DNA from: NAT127 sp034717695
GTDB taxonomy: Bacteria > Pseudomonadota > Gammaproteobacteria > Pseudomonadales > Porticoccaceae
Assembly: GCA_034717695.1 (NCBI GenBank)
Contig: JAYELS010000072.1
Coordinates: 24,567-88,566 of the forward strand
Direction: 5' to 3'
DNA: 64,000 nucleotides
Positions 8,592 to 16,910 of this stretch are shown piece by piece. Position 1 is the first letter of the stretch. Every line of letters begins with the position of its first letter. The notes below the pieces were generated by a model that was given only the letters and a program-made list of their open reading frames with translations, had not been told where the DNA came from and did not search any database. A program made the translations under genes and the position numbers.

Positions 8592-10007
8592 ATGCCGGAA
8601 AACCCCAAGCCAGCCGCCCCCTACCGGGAACTGTTGCCCATTACCCTCGCCGTGATGACCGGGGTGTTGTCCACGTCGTTCTCGGCGATTTTCGCCAATA
8701 TCGCCCTGCCCGACGTGATGGCGGAATTCGCCGTGGCCCACGGCACCGCCCACTGGCTGATCACCGCCTTCGTCACCTGCGCCACCCTGACCATGCTGCT
8801 CGCCGGCTGGGGGGCCAACCGCGTGGGGGTTCGCACCCTGTTCATGGGCGCGCTGATGCTGTTTATCCTCAGCTCCCTGCTGGGGGGATTCGGCACCAGC
8901 ATCCAGGCGGTGATCGCCGCCCGGGCCCTCCAGGGAGCGAGCATGGGGTTTATCAGCGTGCTGGCGCTGATGGCGCTGTTCGCGTCCTTTCCCGTGGAGC
9001 GGCGCGGCCGCGCCGGCGCGCTGTTTGGCCTCGGCATGGCCCTCGCGCCCACCACCGGGCCCACCCTCTCGGGCTTTATCGTCGAGTGGTGGAGCTGGCG
9101 GGGAATTTTCTTTGCTCCCATCGCCCTCGCCCTGCTGTCCCTCGCCCTCGCATTTCGGCTGATGCCCGCCCTCGACAAGGGGAGCCGGGGCGCGTCGCGG
9201 CCCTTCGATTGGGTGGGATTCGTGTTGATCGTGATCTTCCTGGCGCTGCTGTTTGGCGCCACCAGTTACCTGCGGGACCACCACTGGCCGCCGCGACCAC
9301 TGCTGTTGACCCTGACCCTGCTCGCGGTGGTGCTGGCCCTGCTGGTGCGCTACGAGATACGCCGCGCCCATCCGCTGCTCAGCCTGCACCTGTTTCGCTA
9401 TCCGGTGTTCACCGCGTCCGCCTGCGTGTCCTTTGTCTACGGCATGGGGCTCTGGGGCTCCGGCTACCTGATTGCCCTCTACCTCCAGGACGGGCTTGGC
9501 CTCAGCGCCATGACCACCGGGCTGGTGATGCTGCCCTCCGGGCTCTTGCTGTGCCTGCTGCTGCCCCTGGGGGGCAAGCTGGTGGACGATCAACCACCCC
9601 AGCGGGTGGTGACCCTCGGCGTGCTGTTTTCCGTGGTGGCGTTCATGGCCCTGGGCTTTACCGGGGTATCCACGGGGCTCTGGGTGTTTGCCGCCCTGAT
9701 CGCCATCAGCCGTGGCCTCGGCATGGGGATCATGATCCCCGGCCTCGACGCCACCGCCACCCGGGGCCTGCCCCCGGGGCTGATGAACGAGGGCATCGCC
9801 ATGGCGAATTTCCTCCGCCAGCTGGGGGGCGCCATGAGCGCCAATGTGCTGATGCTGGTGTACGAGTGGCGCCTCGCCGCCAACCAGCCCGAGCCCGATG
9901 CGGTGATCAGCAGCTACCAGGAGACGTCGATATTCCTGGGGCTGGTGTTCCTGGTGGCGGTGATCCCCGCGCTGCGGATGCGGGTTGGCGCCCAGGGGAT
10001 CAGGTGA
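8592..10007 (+). CDS. MFS transporter, DHA2 (EmrB/QacA-like) family
   Basis: A 471-aa inner-membrane protein with about 14 hydrophobic segments, fitting the 14-helix DHA2 drug:proton antiporter group. Motif C-like features occur in helix 5 (LFGLGMALAPTTGPTLSGFI), the antiporter signature G-x-x-x-G-P-x-x-G-G in variant form. The family exports drugs, solvents and amphipathic compounds, here perhaps a toxic substrate or pathway intermediate. No membrane-fusion partner is encoded next to it. The ATG at 8592 is preceded by GAGCCCCTGCC, a poor ribosome site. It converges with the zinc dehydrogenase, with 29 bp between the stops. Confidence 0.88.
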   Translation: MPENPKPAAPYRELLPITLAVMTGVLSTSFSAIFANIALPDVMAEFAVAHGTAHWLITAFVTCATLTMLLAGWGANRVGVRTLFMGALMLFILSSLLGGFGTSIQAVIAARALQGASMGFISVLALMALFASFPVERRGRAGALFGLGMALAPTTGPTLSGFIVEWWSWRGIFFAPIALALLSLALAFRLMPALDKGSRGASRPFDWVGFVLIVIFLALLFGATSYLRDHHWPPRPLLLTLTLLAVVLALLVRYEIRRAHPLLSLHLFRYPVFTASACVSFVYGMGLWGSGYLIALYLQDGLGLSAMTTGLVMLPSGLLLCLLLPLGGKLVDDQPPQRVVTLGVLFSVVAFMALGFTGVSTGLWVFAALIAISRGLGMGIMIPGLDATATRGLPPGLMNEGIAMANFLRQLGGAMSANVLMLVYEWRLAANQPEPDAVISSYQETSIFLGLVFLVAVIPALRMRVGAQGIR

Positions 10008-10036
10008 GGTTCAGCTCTACGCATGGTGTCTGACCT

Positions 10037-11062
10037 TTACCAGGGGGCGATCTGGACCTTGCAGTGGTTGTTGCGCTGCTTGAGCGCTTCGAACGTATCC
10101 GGGGCCTGGTCGAGGGAGACCACCTCGGTGATCATGGCCCGGGGTTCCACCCGCCCGCTGTCGAGGGCGCCGATGGCGGTTTCGAACTGGCGCCGGTCGT
10201 ACATGAAACTGAAGCGCAGGGCGACCTCCTTGATCATCGCCATCATCGGCGTGAAGCTGTCCGGCGACCAGCACACCCCGGGGGCGCAGACCACCCCGCC
10301 GCTCCGCACCGCCGCCACCGCCCCGTCGAGGGAGCCGGGCATTCCCGCGCAGTCGAAGACGATATCCGCCTCGCCGCCGAGGGCCTCGGTGGCCTGACGG
10401 GGCAGGTCCCGCTCCGGCGCGGGAATGAGAAACGCATCCGCCCCCACCGCCCGGGCCATGGCTTCCCGGCGGTTCGAGGTGGCGGATACGGCGACCCGCC
10501 CCGCCCCGGACAACCGCGTCCAGTAGGCGGCGGCGATGCCGATGGGGCCGGCGCCGATCACCAGCACCCGGTCACCGGCGCGGATGCCCGACAGCTGCAC
10601 CGCGCGCAGGGACACCGCCAGGGGCTCCACCAGCGCGCCGTCGTCGAAACCGAGGGTGTTGGGCAGGGGCAGACACCAGCGGGCATCCGCCAGGGCGTAC
10701 TCGGCGTAACCGCCCCTCACCCCCTGGGCGCCGTGCATCCGCCGCGCGGCGCACCCCGTGGGCTGGCCCGCGAGGCAGGCCTGGCAAGTGCCGCAGGAGA
10801 GCAGCGGCATCACCGCCACCCGGTCGCCGACTTTCAGACCTTCGGCGCCCCGCGCAAGGGCCACCACCTCCCCGGCGAACTCGTGGCCCGGCACATCCCC
10901 CGGCTGGAAGCTGAAGCTGTGGGCCTCGGCCATGTGCAGGTCGCTGCCGCAGATGCCACAGCGCTGGACACGGATCACCACCTGGCCGCTCCCGGGGGTG
11001 GGATCGGCGATGCGCTCGATGGCAAGGGGCTTGCCGCTGCCCTGATAGACCGCTGCCTTCAT
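10037..11062 (-). CDS. zinc-dependent alcohol dehydrogenase (MDR family)
   Basis: A 341-aa medium-chain dehydrogenase that oxidises an alcohol with NAD(P). Catalytic zinc ligands Cys35 and His60-Glu61 and structural zinc cysteines 90, 93, 96 and 104 are all present. The Rossmann motif VIGAGPIG is near residue 160. The start at 11062 is chosen because GGGAG precedes it by about 5 nt and the protein begins MKAAVYQG as is usual; upstream codons overlap the SDR stop. It is the third gene of the VOC/SDR/dehydrogenase operon, 16 bp behind the SDR. It resembles sorbitol/threonine dehydrogenase-like enzymes but the substrate is unknown. Confidence 0.88.
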   Translation of the reverse strand: MKAAVYQGSGKPLAIERIADPTPGSGQVVIRVQRCGICGSDLHMAEAHSFSFQPGDVPGHEFAGEVVALARGAEGLKVGDRVAVMPLLSCGTCQACLAGQPTGCAARRMHGAQGVRGGYAEYALADARWCLPLPNTLGFDDGALVEPLAVSLRAVQLSGIRAGDRVLVIGAGPIGIAAAYWTRLSGAGRVAVSATSNRREAMARAVGADAFLIPAPERDLPRQATEALGGEADIVFDCAGMPGSLDGAVAAVRSGGVVCAPGVCWSPDSFTPMMAMIKEVALRFSFMYDRRQFETAIGALDSGRVEPRAMITEVVSLDQAPDTFEALKQRNNHCKVQIAPW

Positions 11063-11078
11063 GGGAACTCCCGCTACC

Positions 11079-11852
11079 TCAGCTGGTGGGCAATTGGTCG
11101 ACGAATTCCCCGGCATTCCAGCCGCCGTCCACCAGGTACTCCGACCCGTTGCAATAACTGGACTCGTCGCTGGCGAGGAACAGGCTCATGTTGGCGATCT
11201 CCACCGGCAGGCCGATGCGTTTCAAGGGCACCCCGGCGCACATGGCATTTTCCGCCGGCCCCGGCTCCGCGCTGGTGGCGCCCACCATGGGGGTAAACAC
11301 CGCGCCCGGGTGGACGCTGTTGACGCGGATGTTGTAGGCCCCCAGCTCCAGGGCCGCGGCCTTGGTCATGCCCCGCACCGCCCACTTGGTGGCGGAGTAG
11401 GCCATCAGGCCATTCTTGGAGCGGAACCCCTCCAGGGAAGAGATATTGACGATCGAGCCCTTGCCGCGCTTTTTCATCGGCTCGATCACCGCCCGCATGC
11501 CCAGGAAGGGACCGATCTGGTTGATGGCGATGATGCGCTGGAAATCCGCCAGGGTGGTCTCCCTCACCGAGGCCACATGCAGAATTCCGGCGTTGTTGAC
11601 CAGCACGTCGACGCCGCCGAAGGTCTCCTCGGCGAAGCGCACGATCGCCTCCCACTGGTCCTCCCGGGTGACATCCAGGGGGTGGTAGCGGCAGCTGTCG
11701 CCGAGGCTCGCCGCCAGCGCCCTGCCCTGCTCGTCGAGCACATCCCCCACCACCACCTTGGCGCCCTCCGCCACAAAGCGGCGCACGGTGGCCTCGCCCA
11801 TGCCCCGGGAGCCCCCGGTGATGATCGCAACTCTGTCCTGCAAACGTCCCAT
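11079..11852 (-). CDS. SDR similar to 3-alpha/20-beta-hydroxysteroid dehydrogenase
   Basis: A 257-aa classical SDR with ITGGSRGMG at the N terminus, NNAG near 90, and the Ser/Tyr-x3-Lys site in NISS...YSATK. Several stretches closely follow the Streptomyces 3-alpha,20-beta-hydroxysteroid dehydrogenase type: DVLDEQGRALAASLGD, PFLGM..VIEPMK and RVNSVHPGAVFTPM. This supports oxidoreduction of a steroid or similar polycyclic alcohol, though this group also takes other substrates. The ATG at 11852 has AAGGAA 8 nt upstream; an earlier in-frame start is unsupported. It lies between the VOC gene (59 bp) and the zinc dehydrogenase (16 bp). Confidence 0.85.
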   Translation of the reverse strand: MGRLQDRVAIITGGSRGMGEATVRRFVAEGAKVVVGDVLDEQGRALAASLGDSCRYHPLDVTREDQWEAIVRFAEETFGGVDVLVNNAGILHVASVRETTLADFQRIIAINQIGPFLGMRAVIEPMKKRGKGSIVNISSLEGFRSKNGLMAYSATKWAVRGMTKAAALELGAYNIRVNSVHPGAVFTPMVGATSAEPGPAENAMCAGVPLKRIGLPVEIANMSLFLASDESSYCNGSEYLVDGGWNAGEFVDQLPTS

Positions 11853-11911
11853 GGTTATTCCTTCCTGATCGTTATGGATGGCTGAAAATACGCGGGAGCC
11901 CGCCGGCCCCG

Positions 11912-12421
11912 TCAGTTGTTGGGAATACTGGCGAACATCGCCGCCGACGCCGGATCGAGCCACATGTATTCCAGATAGTGACCGAGGGTCTTGCGCTCGT
12001 CCAGGTAGAGAAAGCTGGCCGGGCCCGCGGCATTTTCGATGGCGATGGGGTGGCGCTGTTCATCGAGCCCGGCGCGAAAGGCATCCCACTCGGCCCGCTC
12101 CCGGTGGCGACAGGCCACATGGTGGAAGACCAGGGCAAAGCCGCTCTCCGGCAATACCTCGGCGTAGATGCCACTGCCGTCGTCCACCGGTTCGATCAAT
12201 TCTATCTGGTTGTGATCGACGCCGGCAAAGGCGAGCTTGAGCACATTGGTGACCGGACGACCCTGGCGGTATACCTCGCTGGCGATGGGCTCCGGCAGCG
12301 TCAGGAATTGGCGGACGCCGTATTGCTCGGCGAATACAGCCTTGGCCCGCTCGATATCGTTGGTGACATAGGCAAACTGGAAAAGCCCGGCGAAATGGTG
12401 GCGAAAGGCGGCGCTGGTCAC
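11912..12421 (-). CDS. VOC (glyoxalase-like) family protein
   Basis: A 169-aa protein that starts with FQFAYVTNDIERAKAVF, the first beta-alpha unit of a vicinal-oxygen-chelate domain. It has a second unit near residues 90-160 (FHHVACR...). His and Glu residues (HNQIELIEP, FHHVA) could form the metal site. The family includes glyoxalases, dioxygenases and epimerases; the long spacing fits the Glyoxalase_4 subgroup. It heads an operon with the steroid-dehydrogenase-like SDR and the zinc dehydrogenase. I see no operator motif upstream. Function unassigned. Confidence 0.7.
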   Translation of the reverse strand: MTSAAFRHHFAGLFQFAYVTNDIERAKAVFAEQYGVRQFLTLPEPIASEVYRQGRPVTNVLKLAFAGVDHNQIELIEPVDDGSGIYAEVLPESGFALVFHHVACRHRERAEWDAFRAGLDEQRHPIAIENAAGPASFLYLDERKTLGHYLEYMWLDPASAAMFASIPNN

Positions 12422-12564
12422 GGCAATGTCCTGTGGTGTCGTTATGATTCACCGATGCTAAAGGCCCCGCCAATTACTGTACAGAACAAAGCCTTTGATG
12501 GCGGGTCAATTCCGGCCGGGCTGGCGGAAATGGCACAGCGCCGTCCCCGGAATAAAACTCCGGC

Positions 12565-12588
12565 AAAAAAAACCGCCCATACGGGCGG
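12565..12588 (-). terminator. Rho-independent terminator of the amidohydrolase gene
   Basis: Read on minus: stem CCGCCC/GGGCGG (12588-12573) with a GTAT loop, followed directly by eight T (12572-12565). It lies 27 bp past the stop of the amidohydrolase. Confidence 0.8.
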
Positions 12589-12614
12589 CCAGGGTAAGGG
12601 GATTCGAAGCCCAA

Positions 12615-13805
12615 TCAGTCCCGCGCGCCTTCCAGCAAACCCTTGAGGTTGCTGTGCATGATGCGCTTCTTGTGGGCATCGGACAGGCTCATGATGTCGT
12701 TGACGAAATCCATGGGCTTCTTGAGGCCCTCGGGGTGCGGCCAGTCGCTGCCGAACAGCACCCGGTTGGCCCCCATCAGGTCGACGATCTTGTCGATGGG
12801 GTCCTCGTAGAAGGGGGCGATGAACACGTGCTCCCGGAAGCTCTCCACCGGGTCGCGGGCAAAGGCCTGGGGCATCTTCTTGTAGGTGTGGGCCAGGCGC
12901 CCCAAGAGGGGCTCCAGCCAGGAGGAGCCGTTCTCCAGCACCGCCACCCGCACGCCGGGGAAGCGGTCGAACACGCCGTGGCACACCAGCGCCGCCAGGG
13001 TGTCGGAAATGGCGCGGCCCATCCAGTCGAGGACTTCGTTGAAGGGGTCCTTCTCGAAGGGGCGGAATTCCCCCTGGCCGCCGGCGGTCCACCACTGGTA
13101 GATGCGGTCGTAGCCGGAGTCGGAGACATGGTGGATCACGAAGATGCCGGAATCCTCGATGCGCTTCCAGAAGGGGTCGAACTCCTTGAAGGCGTGGGAA
13201 CGGCTGCCCTTGAGACCCGCCACCGGGGCGGGGCGAATCAGCACCGAGCGGGCGCCGGCTTCCAGGAGGAAATCCAGCTCCCGGCAGGCGGCATCCACAT
13301 CCGCCAGGTTGATGGCGCCGGTGGGATGCTGGCGGCCATTGGTGAAGCCGTATTCCTCGGCGACCCACAGGTTCAGGGAGTGGAACAGGGCCTGGATGGT
13401 TTCCGGTTTGTGGGCGAGGCGCTCCTCGATCACCGACGCCAGGGTGGGCAGCAGGATGGTGGCGTGGATGCCTTCCTGGTCGAGGATCTTCAGGTGGGCG
13501 GGGCCGCTGTGGAACTCGGGGCGGGACTTGACCGGGGGGCCGCCATATTCCCGGAGGGACAGGCCCTCGGGGTTCTTGCCCCGGTACCAGCCCTCGTGGG
13601 AACCCACCTCGGCCACCACCTCGAAGGTGGGGTTGGGGATGTAGTCGGAGATCACACCCGCCACCGCGAGCTTGGTGCGGCCGTTGATCTGCACGTACTG
13701 GAAATCCCGCTGGAAGGCCTTGGGCAGATGGCGCAGGAAGGCTTCCGGCGGCTCGTAGTAATGTTGGTCCGCATCGTAGATGGGGTAGTCGGGGGTCGTG
13801 CTCAT
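12615..13805 (-). CDS. amidohydrolase 2 family metal-dependent hydrolase/decarboxylase (copy 1)
   Basis: A 396-aa TIM-barrel enzyme of the ACMSD-like amidohydrolase family (PF04909). The metal motif YDADQHYYEPPEAF at the N terminus, the HHVSDSGYD segment mid-protein and the FGSDWPHPEG motif near residue 350 are all present. Members hydrolyse or decarboxylate ring-cleavage products and related acids. A second copy at 45034-46242 is about three quarters identical by eye. It is monocistronic, with its own operator (13914-13932) and terminator. The substrate is unknown; duplication within one regulon suggests two related intermediates. Confidence 0.88.
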   Translation of the reverse strand: MSTTPDYPIYDADQHYYEPPEAFLRHLPKAFQRDFQYVQINGRTKLAVAGVISDYIPNPTFEVVAEVGSHEGWYRGKNPEGLSLREYGGPPVKSRPEFHSGPAHLKILDQEGIHATILLPTLASVIEERLAHKPETIQALFHSLNLWVAEEYGFTNGRQHPTGAINLADVDAACRELDFLLEAGARSVLIRPAPVAGLKGSRSHAFKEFDPFWKRIEDSGIFVIHHVSDSGYDRIYQWWTAGGQGEFRPFEKDPFNEVLDWMGRAISDTLAALVCHGVFDRFPGVRVAVLENGSSWLEPLLGRLAHTYKKMPQAFARDPVESFREHVFIAPFYEDPIDKIVDLMGANRVLFGSDWPHPEGLKKPMDFVNDIMSLSDAHKKRIMHSNLKGLLEGARD

Positions 13806-13913
13806 CAGTAACTCCTCGGAGGTGATCCGGTGTCGGTTTCGGTCGCGTCCGGCGGCGCGACGTTCAAATTCAGGGGGTGCTCCCGGGCCGGAGCGGAGGG
13901 ATCCAGGCCCACA

Positions 13914-13932
13914 AACTAACTAGTCGTCAGTT
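13914..13932. promoter_or_regulatory. operator site of shared regulon (amidohydrolase copy 1)
   Basis: AACTAAC-TAGTC-GTCAGTT, about 110 bp upstream of the amidohydrolase start. A TGTCAA (TTGACA on minus) at 13941-13936 may be the -35 box, but the -10 is poor. Confidence 0.75.
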
Positions 13933-13977
13933 ATCTGTCAAGGGCTTTCCACGCCGCTCGCCCGCGGCGCGGACCCC

Positions 13978-14781
13978 TTACCAGGCGGAGCGGTGCTGGC
14001 CGCCGTCCACGGCAATCCAGTTGCCGGTAAGGAAGCCGCCGTACTCCGAGGCCAGGAAGGCGATCAGCCCGCCCATTTCCTCGGGCTTGCCGAGGCGGCC
14101 CACGGGAATGCCGAATTTCTCCCGCACCCAGGCCTCCATGTTGGTTTCGCCGATGGACAGCTCCCGGGCAAACTTTTGCACCGCCTCGGTGGCGATCCAG
14201 CCGGTGCCCAGGGTATTGACGGTGATGCCGTGGGGCCCGAGGTCGTTGGCGAGGGTCTTGTTGAGCACCACCACCGGCGCCCGGGCAATGTTGTGGAGCA
14301 GGTGCTCGATCTCCGCCGGCGGCTCCTTGGCGGCGCCGGAGCCCACGTTGATGAGCCGGCCCCAGCCCTGGGCCTTCATGTGGGGGATCACCGCGCGGGT
14401 GAGGTACACCACGCTCATGGTGAGGTGCTGGAAAGCCTGCATGTAGTCCTCGTCGGTGAGGGTGTCGAAGGTGCCCTCGCCGTCGGCGCCGCCATCCCCC
14501 AGGTGGACGTTGGTCACCACGATATCCGGCGAGCCGAAAGTGTCCCGGGCGAAGGCCACGGCGCGCTCCACGTCGGCGCGGTCGGTGAGGTCGGCGGCAA
14601 CCCCCGCCACCGTGGCGCCGGTTGCACGCATCGCCGCCACCGCCTCGTCGACGCTGTGCTGGCGCCGGCCGACGACGATCACCTTGCAGCCTTCCCGGGC
14701 GAAAATGTCCGCCGCGGCCCGACCGATGCCCCGGGTGCCGCCGGAGACGAACGCCACTTTTCCCGCAATGCCAAGATCCAT
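13978..14781 (-). CDS. SDR family protein with degenerate catalytic site
   Basis: A 267-aa SDR-fold protein. The cofactor motif SGGTRGIG is intact and the C terminus AVDGGQHRSAW is normal. However, the usual N-N-A-G is VTNVHLG, and where Tyr-x3-Lys is expected the sequence is HNIARAPV, so Tyr and Lys appear replaced by His and Arg. Normal alcohol dehydrogenation is therefore doubtful. It might bind cofactor and substrate for another reaction, as in other degenerate SDRs. It is the last gene of the SDR/kinase/SDR operon, starting 21 bp after the kinase gene with GGAG about 5 nt upstream. Confidence 0.8.
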   Translation of the reverse strand: MDLGIAGKVAFVSGGTRGIGRAAADIFAREGCKVIVVGRRQHSVDEAVAAMRATGATVAGVAADLTDRADVERAVAFARDTFGSPDIVVTNVHLGDGGADGEGTFDTLTDEDYMQAFQHLTMSVVYLTRAVIPHMKAQGWGRLINVGSGAAKEPPAEIEHLLHNIARAPVVVLNKTLANDLGPHGITVNTLGTGWIATEAVQKFARELSIGETNMEAWVREKFGIPVGRLGKPEEMGGLIAFLASEYGGFLTGNWIAVDGGQHRSAW

Positions 14782-14802
14782 ACAAACTCCGTCAATAAAG
14801 GG

Positions 14803-15897
14803 TTACAAAAGCTCGGCGACCAGGGCCGCCGTGTCGTGGTCGTCATAGGCGGTGGTGAGCCGCAACAGGTTGACGGTATTGATCTCCCAGCCGTAATTGA
14901 CCACCGAGGTGGTGAGCCAGCCGATGTAGACGCCCCAGATCAGGGTGCGGCGGTACTCGGTGAAGGCCTCGTCAAAACCGGGCGGCGCGGCGACCCCCTG
15001 GGCGGCCAGCCGGCCCAGGTAGTGGCGCAACAGGTCCTGCTCGTGGCGGCGGCGGACGTCGATGGGCAGCGCCGTGGTGATCAGGTAGTTGACGTCGTGC
15101 ATGCAATAGCCCCGCACCATCAGCTGCCAGTCCAACAGGCCCGCGCTGCCATCCGGCAAAAAGTAGATATTGCCGATATGGCTGTCGCCGTGGAGCAGAG
15201 TCTGGGGCAGGGTCGCCTGGTGGCGCTGCACGGCCATCATGCCCCTGAGCAGCCCGTCGCCACTGCTGCCCATCTTCGCCACCAGCTCCCGCTTGTAGGG
15301 GTTGGTGTCGATCTCCTGCTGGATGGCGTGGGGCACCAGCTGGGTCATGAAGTCGTTGAGGGGCCCGCCCACATGGGTTTCGAGGCCCGCAAGGTCGGCG
15401 GCGAAGCGGGGGCTTTGCCAGTAGCGGGCGTGGAGCGCGGCGAGCACATCCAGGGCCGCGGCCACGGCCTCGACGCCGACATTGGACAGGGCATTGGGGA
15501 ACCGGGCGCCCCGCACCGACAGATCCTCCAGCAACAGCAGGAAGCGGTGACTGTCGTGGTCATAGGCGGCGCCCAGGGTGCGGGGTGCCTCGATGGTCTG
15601 CTCGCGGCGCAGATCCCGGTAGAAGCGCACCTCGTTGGCGTACAGGGGCCAGGGCAGTTGCTCCAGATCGTAGGCCAGCTTGACCAACACCTGGCGGGGC
15701 AGGTCATCCCCGCTGCCGGGCCTGTAGTCGAGCTCGACGAAGGCCCGCGCCGAGGTGGAGACCATGCCGTCGCCATACTGCATGGCCTTGAGAACCGTGA
15801 AATCCTCCACGACCGCTTGCGGGTGCTGCTGGCGCACCAGGGCGTTGAGGGTGTGGAGGTCGAGATCGGCGATGCGTTCGGGAATCCTGATGGTCAT
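14803..15897 (-). CDS. APH/ecdysteroid-kinase-like phosphotransferase
   Basis: A 364-aa protein-kinase-fold small-molecule kinase. The catalytic loop is LLHGDSHIGN near residue 235, followed by the metal-binding segment LLDWQ. The length, and a large N-lobe with LLLLEDL at the hinge, resemble the CHK/ecdysteroid-kinase-like group more than antibiotic kinases. Such enzymes phosphorylate hydroxyl groups, including on steroids in insects. Here it is sandwiched between two SDR genes with gaps of 3 and 21 bp, so it probably phosphorylates a hydroxylated catabolic intermediate. That is inference; antibiotic resistance is less likely given the context. Confidence 0.8.
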   Translation of the reverse strand: MTIRIPERIADLDLHTLNALVRQQHPQAVVEDFTVLKAMQYGDGMVSTSARAFVELDYRPGSGDDLPRQVLVKLAYDLEQLPWPLYANEVRFYRDLRREQTIEAPRTLGAAYDHDSHRFLLLLEDLSVRGARFPNALSNVGVEAVAAALDVLAALHARYWQSPRFAADLAGLETHVGGPLNDFMTQLVPHAIQQEIDTNPYKRELVAKMGSSGDGLLRGMMAVQRHQATLPQTLLHGDSHIGNIYFLPDGSAGLLDWQLMVRGYCMHDVNYLITTALPIDVRRRHEQDLLRHYLGRLAAQGVAAPPGFDEAFTEYRRTLIWGVYIGWLTTSVVNYGWEINTVNLLRLTTAYDDHDTAALVAELL

Positions 15898-15900
15898 GGC

Positions 15901-16710
15901 CTACCCCTGCCGGCCCGGGGCATCGGCGAGGATCTTCTCCAGATCCGGCATGGGGGACATGCTGCTGCCGCCATCCACCAGCAATTGGGCGCCGGTGATA
16001 TAGCCCGACGCCCGGGACGCGAGGAACAGCACGGCATTGGCGATATCCGCCACGGTGCCGGGGCGGGGCACCGGGTAGGTGGTGGTGAGGGCCTGGGTGA
16101 TCTCCGGCCCGATATTGCCCAGCACCCGATCGGAGGCAATCAGCCCCGGCTCCACGGTGTTGACCAGGATATTGCGCTTGCCGAGTTCCATGGCCAGCCC
16201 CCGGGAAAACTCGTTCATGAACGCCTTGGTGGAGGAATAGCAGATATTGCCCTGGAGGTACTGGCGGCCCGCCGAGCCCGAGGAGATGAAAATGATGCGA
16301 CCCCTGTCCGGGGCGCGGGACAGGTGGGGGGCGCAGTCCCGGGCGAGCCAGAAAAGGGAATTGACGTTGCTGCGCACGAGCAGCTCGAATTCGTCCTCGT
16401 CAATGTCCACCACCTCCCCCTGCACCCAGTGGGCGGCGCAGTGCACCACCACGTCGAGGCGGCCGAAGTGGGCGACGCCCTGCTCCACCATCTGCTTCAT
16501 GCTGTGGCGGTCGGCATTGTCCGCCTGGACCAGCAGCGCCTCCCCGCCCCGGGCGCGGATGGCGTCCACCGTCTCCTCCCCGTAGCTTGGGGTGCGCGCG
16601 GCGATGATCAGTTTGGCGCCCCGGGCACCGAATGCCTCGGCGACGCCGCGACCCATGCCGCGACCGCCCCCCGTGACCAGCACCACCTTGTCTGCGAATG
16701 ATTCCGACAT
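15901..16710 (-). CDS. SDR family oxidoreductase
   Basis: A 269-aa classical SDR. VTGGGRGMG marks the cofactor loop, ISSGSAG and CYSSTKAF supply Ser, Tyr and Lys, and LLVDGG ends the domain. HCAA replaces the usual NNAG. It is the first gene of the operon with the APH-like kinase and the degenerate SDR. The operator at 16825-16843 lies 115 bp upstream, shared with the divergent enoate reductase gene. Probable alcohol/ketone oxidoreductase; substrate unknown. Confidence 0.88.
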   Translation of the reverse strand: MSESFADKVVLVTGGGRGMGRGVAEAFGARGAKLIIAARTPSYGEETVDAIRARGGEALLVQADNADRHSMKQMVEQGVAHFGRLDVVVHCAAHWVQGEVVDIDEDEFELLVRSNVNSLFWLARDCAPHLSRAPDRGRIIFISSGSAGRQYLQGNICYSSTKAFMNEFSRGLAMELGKRNILVNTVEPGLIASDRVLGNIGPEITQALTTTYPVPRPGTVADIANAVLFLASRASGYITGAQLLVDGGSSMSPMPDLEKILADAPGRQG

Positions 16711-16824
16711 TGTGTTCTCCGTTTATTGTTATCAACCCGGCAAAGCCTGCCAGCCGGCGGGACATCCCGCAATGGAATCCCGCAATGGAAAAGGTCGACA
16801 GCGGGGCTGAGTGGCGATACCATT

Positions 16825-16843
16825 AACTAACAATGTATCAGCT
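16825..16843. promoter_or_regulatory. operator site of shared regulon (divergent SDR operon / enoate reductase)
   Basis: AACTAAC-AATGT-ATCAGCT, in the 200-bp divergent region between genes starting at 16710 (minus) and 16911 (plus). One protein bound here could repress both directions. Confidence 0.7.
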
Positions 16844-16910
16844 TTGGCGCCGGGCGTCCAGATCCCGTCGCCCCGCCGCAGACGCCAACACCACCGAGGA
16901 ACGTACCCGG

